Below are positions 46,312 through 57,361 of a stretch of 64,000 bases of DNA, one piece after another. The translations under genes and the position numbers were made by a program. The DNA is from Pratylenchus scribneri. Lineage: Eukaryota; Nematoda; Chromadorea; Rhabditida; Pratylenchidae. The notes beneath the pieces were generated by a model. The model saw only the letters and a list, made by a program, of their open reading frames with translations, was not told the origin of the DNA and did no database searches. Where the stretch lies: NCBI GenBank assembly GCA_030063045.1, contig JAQSEB010000059.1, positions 930,001-994,000 of the forward strand, given 5' to 3'. Each line of letters opens with the position of its first letter. Positions within the stretch are counted from its first letter, which is position 1.

Positions 46312-47902
46312 CTTTTAGAATTTTTTTCTAAAATTACAAAGTTATTCAACCCATAATTAATAATTATTGGGAAATTAAGGTTTTGGTTGCATTTCGTAAA
46401 GGTTTAATGTTTAATTTTTGATGAGTAAAAATATAATGTGAAACGGATGACTATTGATTTATAATAAGTTTTAAGAATCATTAACCGAAAAATGACGTTA
46501 TCTTCATTTAAAAAAAAAGGTTTTGAGTTTTCACAATGAAGTGGGGCAAAAGATAAACACGTGAAAATTATCGCTTTTTCTTTTCTTTACATAACGACCT
46601 AATATTTCCAGTTTTTCGTTTCTCTTTTTACGAATAAAAGCATTTGGGAGTTTAAGGTTTTTTGGTTGTGACTTATGTGATGTATTTGTGCTATAATGTC
46701 AGCAGTTAGATTGGATGGCGGCTGGCGGGTGTAAATGCCTAAATTATTTAAAGTTTAAATTGAAATCGAAATTAATTTGCTTGCTTGTTTTCTTCATATT
46801 TCTTTATTAAATTTGAATGATGAATGAGATGAGATAAGAATTATTAATGAACAAAACAAACAAACAAACACTGAAATGAAATGAAGAATCCTCGATTGAA
46901 TCATGACATGATTTGTGATTGTGATACGAACTTATTTATTATGAAAATTACCGCTACCGTAATCTTGATGAAAAATATCAATCATTCCAATTCCATCTCA
47001 TTATCATTCATTCATCATCAGCAATCAGCAACGATTATATCAGAATCATAGCAATAAGAGCGTTATATTATGAGTTTTGTATATTTTACATCCTCCGAAT
47101 CCGAAGTAAAAGCATATTTGACCAATTCTCTTGAGCATAAATATTAAATATTTCTATGAAAATTCAATAGAAAAGTGTTCTATTCTATCCATAATAAGAG
47201 ATATCGGAATAAATGTGGACTGTGGAGCCTACTTAAAGATTTAAAATCATTTCCAATTGCGATTGCTACTATGCCAATGAGTTAAAAACGCCATTTATAA
47301 TCAAAAAATGGATCATAATATAAATTAAATTTTTCAGCAAAAAAGATTATTTTAATAACGAAAAACTATTATTTAATTCAATTTTAAATTAAATAAACCA
47401 CTATGCTTTATCAAATTATTTATTTATTTATTTTGTATGCTTCCCATCCAAGATCCAAGTGTATATGATTCACAGGACGATCATTTATACAAACAAGTAT
47501 TTTTATAAATTTGGAACCGATGAATCAAAAAAGAAATTATTTCTACTGATCGATCAGAGGTCAACAAGAATCTCATTAAATTTATTTTTTCTCATCGCAT
47601 GGAAAGTCAAGAAAAAAAAGGCAAAGTTTACTCATCGTTTTAAGCATTTGTTTTTGTGGGGAATTCCACAACATTCTCGACATATGGTTGAGAGGAAAAT
47701 GTAAACAAAATAAATGGGATGAAATGAAAATGAAGAAGAGGACAACTGTCGAGAGGAACATAAAATCTTCCAATTCCGCCCGAAGATAATAAAAATGGTC
47801 GGTGAACGTGAAAGAACATTTCAGTCCAATATTTTCGCCCCAAATTCATCCCAGCGAATTTTTTCCCAAAAATATTTATTTTCCCAAAAAAAATAATCAA
47901 CA
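46312..47902. other. Divergent promoter region, HECTD1 / galectin
   Basis: About 1.6 kb of AT-rich sequence between two genes transcribed away from each other. It should contain both promoters. Open frames here (for example 47459-47704, +) show no domain. No repeat family of the window was recognised in it. Confidence 0.5.
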
Positions 47903-50414
47903 ATGGCCGAATTTGTGAGTAATCAAGCAAATAGAATTATCACTCCGTTCACTCCTCTCCAGCCCATCCCCTATCATCATGATATTCCGGCATTCACGCT
48001 GCCGTCAAAAGTTCAACTGAGTGGAGTGGTCAAGGATGGGGCCAGTCGATTTGAAGTTGATTTGAAGTCCAACGATGGGGAATTCCTTTTACATTTCAAT
48101 CCTCGTTTCAATGTTCTTGAAAATTTTATTCATTTTGAGTTGATTTTTGCCTTAAGGAGGATTGCGTGGTGAGAAGCAGCACAAAAGGTGGCCAACAATG
48201 GCAGGCGGAAGAGCGCGATGGTGGAATGCCATTTGCCCCGGGGAAACCGTTCAGCATTGAATTGATGGTGGAACCGGCTGTCATTGTGGTTAGTTAGTGC
48301 TTTTTGCATCATTTTGGCACACTGAAATCCGAAACAGAATACAATTGATTATCGCCAATTGAATACCTTTACCTATGCCATTCTTTTGGCCATAACACAA
48401 CAAGGAAGCAGCCAATTTGGGAAGGCGATATTCCATTTGAAAGTCCTAAATATCCTCTAAAAAGTGGCTTAATTACTTTTTTGAAAATTTAAACAAATTA
48501 TAAAATAAGCAACTTTTCCTCCACAAATTCGGTTTTATTACTCAATGACATATCTGGGCTCTTATTTTGGCCATAGTGCAACGAGGAAGCAACCTTTTTA
48601 GGAAGAAAATATGCCTTTTGAAAGCCCTAAACGTCCTCTAAAAAGTGGCTTAATTTTTTTCTGAAAATTTTAAAATAATTTGTAGAAAAAGCGGCTTTGT
48701 CTCACTCAATCAAAAAATTAGGGTTTATTAAACTCAAAGACACATATATTTCTTTAAATTCGGAAAACATAAAATATAATATAGCCACTTTTTATAGGAC
48801 ATTTATAGCTTTAAAATGATATATCGCCTTCCCTAATTGGCTTTTGTCTTGTTGAGTTATGAGTCAAAACTCAAAATTCAAAGCAAGTACTCAATCGGTG
48901 ATACTCAATTATCCCTTACCTCCTTCCATTCAATTCAAATTTACAATTTTATTCCAGTGTTCCGTGAACGGAAGCCGCTTTTGCGAATTTGCGGCACGCG
49001 ATGACCTCCAGCAAATTTCATCGCTTTACGTGGATGGCGACATTCAATTGGGCTCATTGAGTGTTATTTCATTGGGAGGAGGCCAACAAGGAGGAGGGCA
49101 TCCGGTTCAAACGGATGGAGGCGATGATGGGACCGTAGGAAAAGTGCCTAGGGAAAGTGGGGAAGAAGGTGGCCATCAGCCGGTGGTCACCCATCCCGAA
49201 CCGCATCCCCAAGAGCCTGAACCTCAACCCCAACCCGCCCATCACCCTCAACCCACTCCTGCACCCGTCCAAGGGCCACAGGGAAAATTGGTTTGTATAT
49301 TATCGTAAATTCTCTTTTAATACCCCGTGTGGAATTATTTTTAACCTACAAAGTGTGGGAAATATTAGAGAATGGGGAATTAAAAGAGAATTTGCTTCGG
49401 ACTAGTCCAACTTGTTGTTTCCTGCTGAGGCCAACTTGACGCCATTTGCAATAGCTAATCGATGACTGAAATAATTTTGATGATTTTAATATCAAATTAA
49501 AGAGTAGACTTTTGGCTATCAAATAATATTAATTTTATTTAAATTGGTTCAGAATTGATTGAGTTATGCCCAAAAAACCATCGAACATTTCAGTAAAGCC
49601 ATAGTAAATGTTATTTTAATTTTTTGAACATAATTTTGTCGAATCTGAACCCATTTAAATAAAATTATTATCTTTTGATAGCCAAAAGTCTTCTCTTTAA
49701 TTTGGTACAAAAATCATCAAAATTGGTTCAGTCTTTGATGAATGGCGATCAATTGGCCTGAGGGCAAATTGGACTTCTTCATAATTTTCATTGAACGGCA
49801 ATTTATATATATTCATAATATATTTTAAGCCAGTGCCATATCAAGGGCCATTGCAGGAATTGGTGGCCACAAACCGAATGGTATTCATTTATTTTAATAC
49901 ATTTCAATGCCATTCAAATTTACAAAAAAAAAAATTAGCGCGTTGTGGCAACCCCACATCCTGGCGCCCAACGTTTTACGGTGAATTGGAAATCGGCCGA
50001 TGGCGAAACACTTTTCCACTTCAATCCACGTTTTGACGTAAATTTCGGGGATTTTATTGGTTGGGAATTTGCCTTTTAGCAAAATTGTGTGGTCCGAAAT
50101 GCCACCGTCAACCATCAATACCCACCGAATGGGGAGGAAAGGGAAGGGGGAGGATGCCCATTTCAGGTTACCAAAAAAACCAATAATTAGGGTAAATTTT
50201 GGCATTTTAGTCGGGAAAGCAATTCGCTCTCGATTTCCTCCTTCATGGGAACATCATTCGGGTAATTTTGCATTTTATCATCTAATCCCTTTTCTCTAAG
50301 TGTTACGTTGATGGCATTGAATTTTGCCGTTTCCAAGCCCGTGCCGATTTGCATCAAGTCGCCATTTTGGACATACACGGCGACATTGCATTGGAACAAG
50401 TTTTGATTGCCTAA
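47903..50414 (+). CDS. Tandem-repeat galectin with Pro-rich linker (358 aa)
   Basis: Eight exons (47903-48112, 48157-48288, 48958-49290, 49830-49880, 49939-50037, 50080-50166, 50211-50261, 50301-50414) all join in phase 0. Two galectin carbohydrate-recognition domains flank a Gly/His/Pro-rich linker (PEPQPQPAHHPQPTPAP). Domain 1 has HFNPRFN, CVVRSSTKGGQQWQAEERDG and PFAPGKPFSIELMV. Domain 2 has LFHFNPRFD, CVVRNATVNHQYPPNGEERE and SGKQFALDFLLHG. Both keep HxNPR and the ExR. Domain 1 keeps the stacking Trp but has Ser in place of the canonical Asn; domain 2 keeps the Asn but lacks the Trp. There is no signal peptide, as usual for galectins. Beta-galactoside binding is known for the family; specificity here is open. 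Intron 2 contains a complex MITE. Confidence 0.9.
48330..48905. mobile_element. Long-TIR MITE, dimeric or nested copy, in galectin intron 2
   Basis: The ends aattgattatcgccaattga and caatcggtgatactcaatta are inverted repeats of each other. Inside, the left-arm word set (ttttggccata, aaggaagca, aaaaagtggcttaatt) occurs twice in direct order before the single right arm. This is longer than the simple copies at 0.9, 51.6 and 52.1 kb. Confidence 0.75.
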
Positions 50415-51211
50415 ACCCATTTTTTGAATGAGGAGAAAATCGATAATTCTTTAAAACTTTATTTTCTTTAAATTTGCTAGTTTCATTTCGAATAAGATGA
50501 ATAAATATTATGATGTTCAAAATGCTTTAAACTAATAAATATGCAATGCATGCCACTTGCCATTGCTTGAAATCATTCCATTTTTTGTGTGTAACTTCAA
50601 AAAATCTGAAAATACCATTAAAATTAAAAAAAAACTACCCAAATTTTGTATTAATATTAGAAAAAAAGGAAGGGATGAGAGAAAATATGGGTATGCCTTG
50701 ATTATAGCCGCAGGCTACAGAGAGGAATGATTCATTCTTCAAATACCGTAGATTTCTCCTTCTCCCGATTTATAGTATAGATAAGATTTTTGTTTCCTCC
50801 ATTTCCAACAATAGAACTACTACCGTTTTCCCTTTTCCCATAATTTGCTTTCCAAAATTAAACACAAAATAGGCGGAAGAATTTGGTATTTGTCGGTTAT
50901 CTACTTTCAGATTTTTATCACCCCAAATGATGGATTTTTTATTATTTTTGTATGGCTTTATCTTATCTTTAGGGTCTTAAGATGATCCCGACGGAATGCT
51001 ATAACTTTTAGCCAGCTCCAGTGCGTCCATTTAGGGAAAGTTTGGGCTATAAAATCTGTTGGAGTAGATAATTGGCAAGTACACGAAATTAAATGAAACA
51101 TGAAAGACTAAGCTATAAAATTTTAGAAATCAAAACTTTATTCTCTTTAAATTTGCTACTATTTCGAATAAGATGAATAAATATGTATTATGATGTCAAA
51201 AATGTGCCATT
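50415..51211. other. Convergent spacer, galectin / ground-like gene
   Basis: Contains 3' UTR sequence of both genes. Two similar stretches (tttaaatttgctagtttcat near 50467 and tttaaatttgctactatttc near 51157, each followed by gaataagatgaataaatat) suggest a short direct duplication. No gene was seen. Confidence 0.5.
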
Positions 51212-52749
51212 TTAAGCATGTAATGCCACTGCTTGGCACCAAATTCCCTCTCTTTGCACATTGCAATATCCATCCCCATTTGCACTGAAATGCACATTTT
51301 CGGGCATTATTCCTCCTCCTTTTGTGCCATCTTCCAAGTTTTCGGCAGCCAATACAGAAGGAAAGGATGGTGCCACTGTCGTTGTTGAACCATCATTTCT
51401 GTCCATTTTTTGAATTGAGGCCGCACAATTCACCATGAATTTATTCTCCCCATATCGGCCGTGTAAAGCGGATTGGATGGCCCTTAATGAGGCAATTGCG
51501 TCTTCCCCAATGATGGCCTAAAATGAGGGGAAAGTTGGGGTACAATTCCCCCAAATAGTAAAATTCATTATCTATGATTGAACTTATCTTTTGGCCATAG
51601 CTTAACAAGGAAGCAACCAATTTTGGAAGGCGATATGCCATTTGAAAGCTCTAAATCCCCTCTAAATAGTGGCTAAACTAAATTCTGAAAATTTTAAAAA
51701 AAAAGTATATAGAAAAAGCCACTTTTCCGCACTCAATCAGAAAATTTGTGTCTATTACACTCAAAGACATGTAACTTTTTTATTGCAGGAATAAATAAAA
51801 TTTAATAAGGCCACTTTGTATAGGGCACTTTTGGCTTTTCAATTGTATATCGCCTTCCTGAAATGCTTCTTGCCTCGCTGAGTTATGTGCCAAAAACCAA
51901 AGCAGGGGTATTCAATTGACAAGACTTAATTTTGAATTTTTCCTTATGGCAATTCCCAAATATTTTTTTGGTACTTGCCTCGTTCATCAATTCTCGCCAT
52001 TCCGTTTGAGGGCATGGAATTTCGGAACCCTTGAAATGGGGTGCCACTGCCTAAATTTTTGGGGAAATGTTCGGTTAGGTTTGTATTAATGAGGATAATT
52101 GAGCACTGCCGATTGAATACCTAAATACCTACATCAGTTATTGGCCCATATCTCAAAAAGGCGATAACCAAGTTGGGTAGGCGTTATGTCTTTGGAGATC
52201 TCTAAATGTCCTCTAAAAAGTGGCTTTTTAAAATATGAATTCCAACAATAAAAAGTTATATCCCATTGAATATAATAAACCCAAATTTTTAGAGGAAAAA
52301 TTTGCTTATTTTACAAATTATTTTAAATTTTTAAAAATTTAGTTAAGCCACTTTTTAGAGGACACTTTGAGCTTTCAAATGGTATAAAGCCTTCCAAAAT
52401 TGGTTGCTTCCTTCCCGAGTTATGGCCAAAAGAATGGCCTGGGTGCTCAATCGGCGATAGTCAATTTTCCTCTTTCGTGGATTAATCCCAATTTTGAATG
52501 AATCGAACTTCACGTTTTTTTCGTCCACATCCGCATGAACTAATGCAACCTATCAAATGGAAATTGGCAAATGTAAAATATTTCTCCCAAATAACCTCCT
52601 CCACATCCGCCTCCCCCGCATGGGCAACAACATCCACTGCTGCCACCGCCCGTCGGGAATCCAATGGCCTCAATTTGGGCAACAATGAAGAAAAGTAGAA
52701 GAAGGAAAAGGCAAAATCGAGAAGTGGATGAGGCAAATTGAACGACCAT
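51212..52749 (-). CDS. Ground-like domain secreted protein (190 aa)
   Basis: Four exons (52749-52596, 52549-52509, 52050-51979, 51517-51212) join in frame. A signal peptide (FCLFLLLLFFIVAQIEA) precedes a Cys/Gly-rich stretch (SGCCCPCGGGGCGGGCISS) and a furin-like site (GRKKRE). The C-terminal ground-like domain shows CPQTEWRELMNEAIIGEDAI, FMVNCAASIQ, NVHFSANGDGYCNVQREG and WCQAVAL, including the paired Cys typical of the family. Ground-like proteins are nematode hedgehog-related secreted proteins linked to cuticle and apical matrix. The third intron (51518-51978) must use a GC donor (GAG|GCAAGT); it holds one long-TIR MITE copy, and the second intron holds another. Confidence 0.85.
51575..51935. 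mobile_element. Long-TIR MITE in ground-like gene, third intron
   Basis: Left arm ggccatagcttaacaaggaa through ctctaaatagtggc and right arm ggccactttgtatagggca through cgctgagttatgtgcc form long imperfect inverted repeats. Confidence 0.75.
52095..52470. mobile_element. Long-TIR MITE in ground-like gene, second intron, complete ends
   Basis: Starts ggataattgagcactgccga and ends tcggcgatagtcaatttt, giving the fullest terminal inverted repeat of the family. Internal arms carry the same word set as the other copies. Confidence 0.8.
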
Positions 52750-53345
52750 TTTTGTTGGAAATTGGAATGAATATAATTCTCCCAAGGATCGGAGGGCAAA
52801 TTGTGGATTGAAAGGAAATGGGCAAAATGCCGGACTTTAAATAGGCATCCGCCCTCTATGTAATTTTTTTTATCTTGTTGCCCCCCTTTTGCTTCGACCC
52901 AATTATAATATTATTGGAGAGCAGCAGGAAAACTGTCATTTTCCGGAATAAATTGTGGGCGTTCAAAGCCATGTGGAAAGCGGATTTTGCCGACGAGGGA
53001 AAGTGTCCGCCCCAATTGCCCATTTTCTTCTCTTTGCAACCATCAATTTCCCTCCGAACAAATAAAAACTGCAATAATTCATTCCATACATCTTTTTTGC
53101 CCTTCAGAAAATGTCAAGTGCATTTTGGCTAATATTAATAATTGTGAATGGATGGCTTACAATTTCGAGAGGGATTTGATGGTTTCCTCTTATGCAAAAA
53201 AAAAGCATTAATGGGAACATTTTGGTGAATGAAGAATGAGAATTTATTGTCAAAAAGAATGGATCAAATTGTAATATCGTCAAAATAATTATAATTCAAA
53301 AGTAATTCATCAAATAATAAATAAATGAATGAATATTCTTTCGGC
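52750..53345. other. Spacer between ground-like and MADF-BESS genes
   Basis: Promoter side of the ground-like gene and 3' UTR side of the MADF-BESS gene. Short open frames on both strands show no domain or signal peptide. Nothing else was recognised. Confidence 0.5.
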
Positions 53346-55848
53346 TTAATCCGTTGCTTCACTTCCAAATTGCATTTCCACTAACATTTCCATGATTTTT
53401 GCCTTCGCCTTTTCCTTCATCCGGTCCTCCAATTTGCCCAATTTTCGCAGCACAATTCGGCAAAATCTGAACACAAAATCAATGAATTATTTCTACATTA
53501 ATTCTCACAATTGATCTTCGTCCTCATCGTTACAATTGTTGTATCCTCCTCCTCCTTTGTTATTTTGTTGCTGTTGTTCAGCTGCAGGATGGAAATTATT
53601 TGTGCGGATTTGACTGCCACCAGTGGTGTTTATCAAAGCGGTCGCCCCATTTGTTGATCCGCCACCGCCAATTGTGTTCATCATTAACAGCTCATCGGCC
53701 CCATTGCCACCGTATTCACTGGAGGAATGTGGCGATGACGAATTGCCAACAGCAGGTGGTGAGAATTTATTCACGGCCGACATGGCCAAGTCCAAAATTG
53801 CAGCGGTACATGTGGATGGATTCATCATGGGGCTAGCACCAACACCATTTCCACCATTCAACATCATTTGTTGTTGTTTTTGATGTTGTCTGCCGGTTGT
53901 GGGCATTGTTGCTGATGCTGTCGATGTTGAGGCCGTATCCCCGTAAACCACGTCGTCCAATTTGTCGCGCACAAATGGTAACAAATATGTCATTGCCTGT
54001 ATAAATTGCTCCGGTAAATGAATTGGCCCTTTAATTAGCTCTCATATTTCCTAGTAGTTCTTTTTCTTATATTTTAGCGAAGCAATAACCAATTTAGGAA
54101 GGCGATATACCATGGGAAATCTCAAAGTGTCCTATACAATATTTTTATTAAGAAATCCCTGCTACTATATTGTTGACAGAGGCGGAATCAAATGTTTGGG
54201 GCAAATAGGGGAATTAAAATGTTTGGGGCAATTAAAATGTTTGGGGCAAATTAATGTTTGGGGCAAATTAAATGTTTGGGGCAAATTAAATGTTTGGAGC
54301 AAATTAAATGTTTGGGGCAAATTAAAATGTTTGGGGCAAATTAAATGTTTGGGGCAAATTAATGTTTGGGGCAAATTAAATGTTTGGGGCAATTAAAATG
54401 TTTGGGACAAATAGGCAGAATAAATGTTCGCCAAAATGTGTTTTGCCCATTCGAAAAATGTTCGCCAAAATGTGTTTTGCCCTATCTAAAAAATGTTCGC
54501 CAAAATGTGTTTTGTCCCCATCTAAAAAATGTTCGCCAAAATGTGTTTTGCCCCATCTAAAAAATGTTGGCCAAAATGTGTTTTGCCCATTCGAAAAATG
54601 TTCGCCAAAATGTGTTTTGCCCCATCTAAAAAATGTTCGCCAAAATGTGTTTTGTCCCCATCTAAAAAATGTTCGCCAAAATGTGTTTTGTCCCCATCTA
54701 AAAATTGTTCGCCAAAAAAGGCGGAATTAAATATTTGGGAAAATGTTTTTCAGTGTAATTACATAAACCCGAATTTTTGAGAAAAGGCACTTAATTCAAG
54801 ATTTCCAAAAAACGAATTAAGCCACTTTTTAGAGGTCTTTAAGAGCTTTCAAATGGCGTATCGCCTTCCAGAATTGGTTGCTTCCTTTCTTTGTGAAGCT
54901 TTGCCAAAAAGGAGCTCAAATACTCAATTGACGGTACTCCATCATTTATTTTTCACATATTTCCCACCTCATAATGTTGCCAAACAATTCCGGGCTGATT
55001 TGTTTGTACTCGACGCACTTCCTTCTTGAATCGATCGCGCAAAGTCTTCCATCTGGTGCGTACAAATTCCAAGGGTTGTTCAACATGGTCGGACACTTCT
55101 TGCCAATGCCGATTCCTGGCCTCAATGTTTTTGTACTCCTCTGTTGTGAAATCGTATAGGGCTGGATGCCGACTGACTTCCTTTAATTTAAGGGGAAATA
55201 TTTAGTCGAAAAATTACGGTATTAAAAAGGTTGAAAGGATTGTAACGGCTCGAATGGTTTGTCCTAGATCCATAAATCTAATCTGATCAAGACTCAAGAG
55301 GTATCATTTGATTATGTTCTGGTTTGGGTTTAACCAATTCTAACTTAGTTTTGAACCATTAAACCAAAATTGGTTTACTATTTGTCTCCTTTTTGGCATT
55401 TTTAATTGTCTTTTTCGGTAAAAATGGATGAGGAAAATTTGATTCTCTCCGTTGAAAACTTGCCTGTATCAATTGCGCATTGAACAATTTGTCCCTGGGC
55501 TCGCGTTCAGTCATCGGTCGAATATTCATCAGCTGAAATTGGCCATTGTTCGCCTCAAAATTGTGGCCACTGGATGTCCCATTGTGCTGTTGTTGCTGAT
55601 TTAACATGGAAAACATCATTGGGGTGATCGTGTCCTCCGCCTTAATCCATAGAGTGGCCATATTATTAATTTTTGCTCACATTATTATTATTTGGCCCAT
55701 TATCGCCGCCTCCTTCCATCTCCAGCTTCATTCCCTTCAAAAGTGGTTGTTCATCCTCCATCGTAGTCATTTCTTCGGCTGTGGCCATTTCGCCTTTTGC
55801 CCTTCTCCAACGTCCTCCACCGCCTCCTTCAAACAGTCGACGTTTCAT
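53346..55848 (-). CDS. MADF-BESS domain DNA-binding protein (388 aa)
   Basis: Five exons (55848-55681, 55640-55464, 55180-54968, 53996-53509, 53466-53346) join in frame. The N-terminus is basic and Gly-rich then acidic. A MADF (Myb/SANT-like) domain follows: KLFNAQLIQEVSRHPALYDF, HWQEVSDHVEQPLEFVRTRW and KTLRDRFKKEVRRV, with the three spaced Trp/aromatic positions. A low-complexity Asn/Gly/Gln region leads to a C-terminal BESS motif (DEDEDQLFCRIVLRKL, LVEMQFG). The MADF-BESS pairing is known from Adf-1/Dip3-type regulators, where MADF binds DNA and BESS mediates protein contacts. The intron that splits the MADF domain (55181-55463) starts with GC (CAG|GCAAGT). The next intron contains a MITE with a minisatellite inside it. 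Confidence 0.88.
54183..54417. repeat. G-rich minisatellite, array B
   Basis: About 13 units of tttggggcaaattaaatg-type sequence, opened by gaggcggaatcaaatgtttg and closed by aataggcagaataaatgttc. Same strand orientation as arrays A and C. Confidence 0.92.
54418..54725. repeat. Partner tandem repeat of array B, ~35 bp unit
   Basis: Nine or so units of aaaatgttcgccaaaatgt followed by gttttgccccatcta, highly uniform. It ends in aaaggcggaattaaatattt, the same boundary word that opens the G-rich arrays. Confidence 0.92.
55240..55385. mobile_element. 46-bp-unit MITE fragment in MADF intron
   Basis: Contains aaccaattctaacttagttt, gaaccattaaaccaaaattg and end-like words, without tandem units. It lies in the GC-AG intron that splits the MADF domain. 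Confidence 0.55.
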
Positions 55849-55989
55849 TCCGCGCCGCTTTTTGGTAAAAATGATTGAAGGAAAATAGAAAATTAAAATT
55901 GGAACACGGAAAAGGAAAACTTTTGATAATTTTTAGGCTAAAAATGTGGAATTAGTGCTTGATTTTGCCAAGAGGGTATTAGAATTAAA

Positions 55990-56870
55990 AGGAAGAAGAT
56001 TAATTCTCCTTGTATTCTTTCTCCGCTCCTCCGCCTCCAAATGAATGGGAGAAAGCGGCTTTTTGGCTAAAATTTTACCACCACAACTGCCGAGCAGTAT
56101 ACCCAACGACCCAACAGCCATCCAACCCAACAACTAATGCTGTGAATGCTGCTGACTGTCCTGCCGCCCGCCCGTCATCATCCGTCCGTGTCGCCTTCGC
56201 CCCAACCAAAAAGCCCAATACCCAAAAGCCCAAGAGCACCAACCACCATTTTGCCCTCATCCCATCCATCGATGAGAATTGACGAAGGAAGAGTCGAAGG
56301 AGGAGGAAGAGGTGGAATGGAGGGAGGCGAAGCCGGATGGCGAGTGGGAAGGCGGACACGGACGGGCGGAGGAGGCAAATGGGGAATTGAGAGTGGTGGA
56401 AGAAAGGTGGCCCTTCCTCTGGACCATTGGGGTAGGGCGGCTACGGCGCTGGAGGGGCAATCGATGGGTCGATGCGCCGCCGGCCGCCCTCGCCTCCGTC
56501 GTCCCATTCCATCCATCCATCCCCTTACCCTCACATATATTGCCCCCGGGCGCCGCCGCTTCGCCTTTCGTCGATGTTCATCACACACGGCCACCACCGC
56601 CACGATTCGCGTCTTCCTTCCTTGCTGCCAGCCGCCGGTCGTCCTTCTTATTGCTGTCACCCGCTTTCCCTCCTCACCCATCCCCCACCGACCGACGGAC
56701 GAGTGGAAAGGCCGCCGCCGTCACAAAGCGCAAAAATTGGGGAGAATGTGAATGGGAAAGAAAGGAGGGGGAATTTTTTTGTCGGAAAACAAAAAACTGC
56801 GCAAATTCACGCAGCTGGCAGCAGCAGAAAGAGGAAGGAAGGAAGGTGGCAAGGCGGAAAATAAAAATTT
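55990..56870. promoter_or_regulatory. GC-rich island upstream of the MADF-BESS gene
   Basis: This 0.9-kb stretch is much more GC-rich than its surroundings, with many gccgcc, cggcgg and cccatcc words. Open frames of 130-200 codons occur in several frames on both strands; all are rich in Arg/Pro/Gly/Ser and none shows a domain, so I treat them as composition artefacts. Its position directly 5' of the MADF-BESS start suggests promoter or 5' UTR function. This is inference. Confidence 0.4.
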
Positions 56871-57042
56871 GAGAAAAAACTTTTAGATTTGGCCAAGTTT
56901 TGGCGTAAAGCTTGGAAAAGGGAATGAACTTTTTAAGGGTTTTTGATTAGGCTAAATTTTGAGGTAAAGCTTTTATCGTTCTTTCTAAAGACTAAATCAA
57001 ATATTCCATACAATATTCAATTTATTTGATCTTCATTTTCAT

Positions 57043-57361
57043 TCAATTTGATGTAATAAATGCATTTCCATTTCCGCCTATTGTTCCATTGGTGTTGTTG
57101 TTGGCCTTTTCATCGGCACCGCCCACTACTTTTGGTGGATCAATTTGAAGTGTTTCGACGCTTCGTTTGCCCGGACCCGGATTGAAATTGTAGCCCGGAG
57201 CATAGACATAATAGGCGCCTGGTGCAGTGAATTGGGAATCGGCAAAATTGGAAAGGAAGACACTGTAAAAGGCGACCAAAAGGAGTGCCGAAAGGATACT
57301 GTAAAAAAAAGATGAAAATAAAGGGAAATATATTTTTAAGAACAAACCTTTGACGGGTCAT
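57043..57361 (-). CDS. Candidate amidated neuropeptide-like precursor (89 aa)
   Basis: Two exons (57361-57348, 57298-57043) join in frame. The protein opens MTRQSILSALLLVAFYSVFL, a signal peptide or signal anchor, with likely cleavage near ADSQ. The next segment reads TAPGAYYVYAPGYNFNPGP and is followed by GKR, the classic signal for dibasic cleavage and C-terminal amidation. The remainder (SVETLQIDPPKVVGG and a Gly/Asn-rich end) is unstructured. The layout (signal, one peptide, GKR, spacer) fits a neuropeptide-like protein precursor with a single product that would end in Gly-Pro-amide. I cannot match it to a named family. An alternative is a small secreted Tyr/Pro-rich cuticle protein. Confidence 0.6.

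Larger units (their letters stand above)
54060..54935. mobile_element. Long-TIR MITE interrupted by minisatellite array B
   Basis: The left arm (gcaataaccaatttaggaag, gcgatataccatgggaaatc) is at 54075-54140. The right arm (aattaagccactttttagag to tcgccttccagaattggtt) is at 54815-54895. Between them lie the 17/18-bp array and its partner repeat. In other family members the arms are separated by only 100-150 bp. Confidence 0.7.

Noticed and set aside
54165..54780. Repeat array with regular spacing resembling a CRISPR
   Set aside because: Units are contiguous with no unique spacers, and the genome is eukaryotic.
56146..56872. Overlapping 130-200-codon frames rich in Arg, Pro and Gly
   Set aside because: They occur in several frames on both strands of a GC-rich island, with no domain or splice support.
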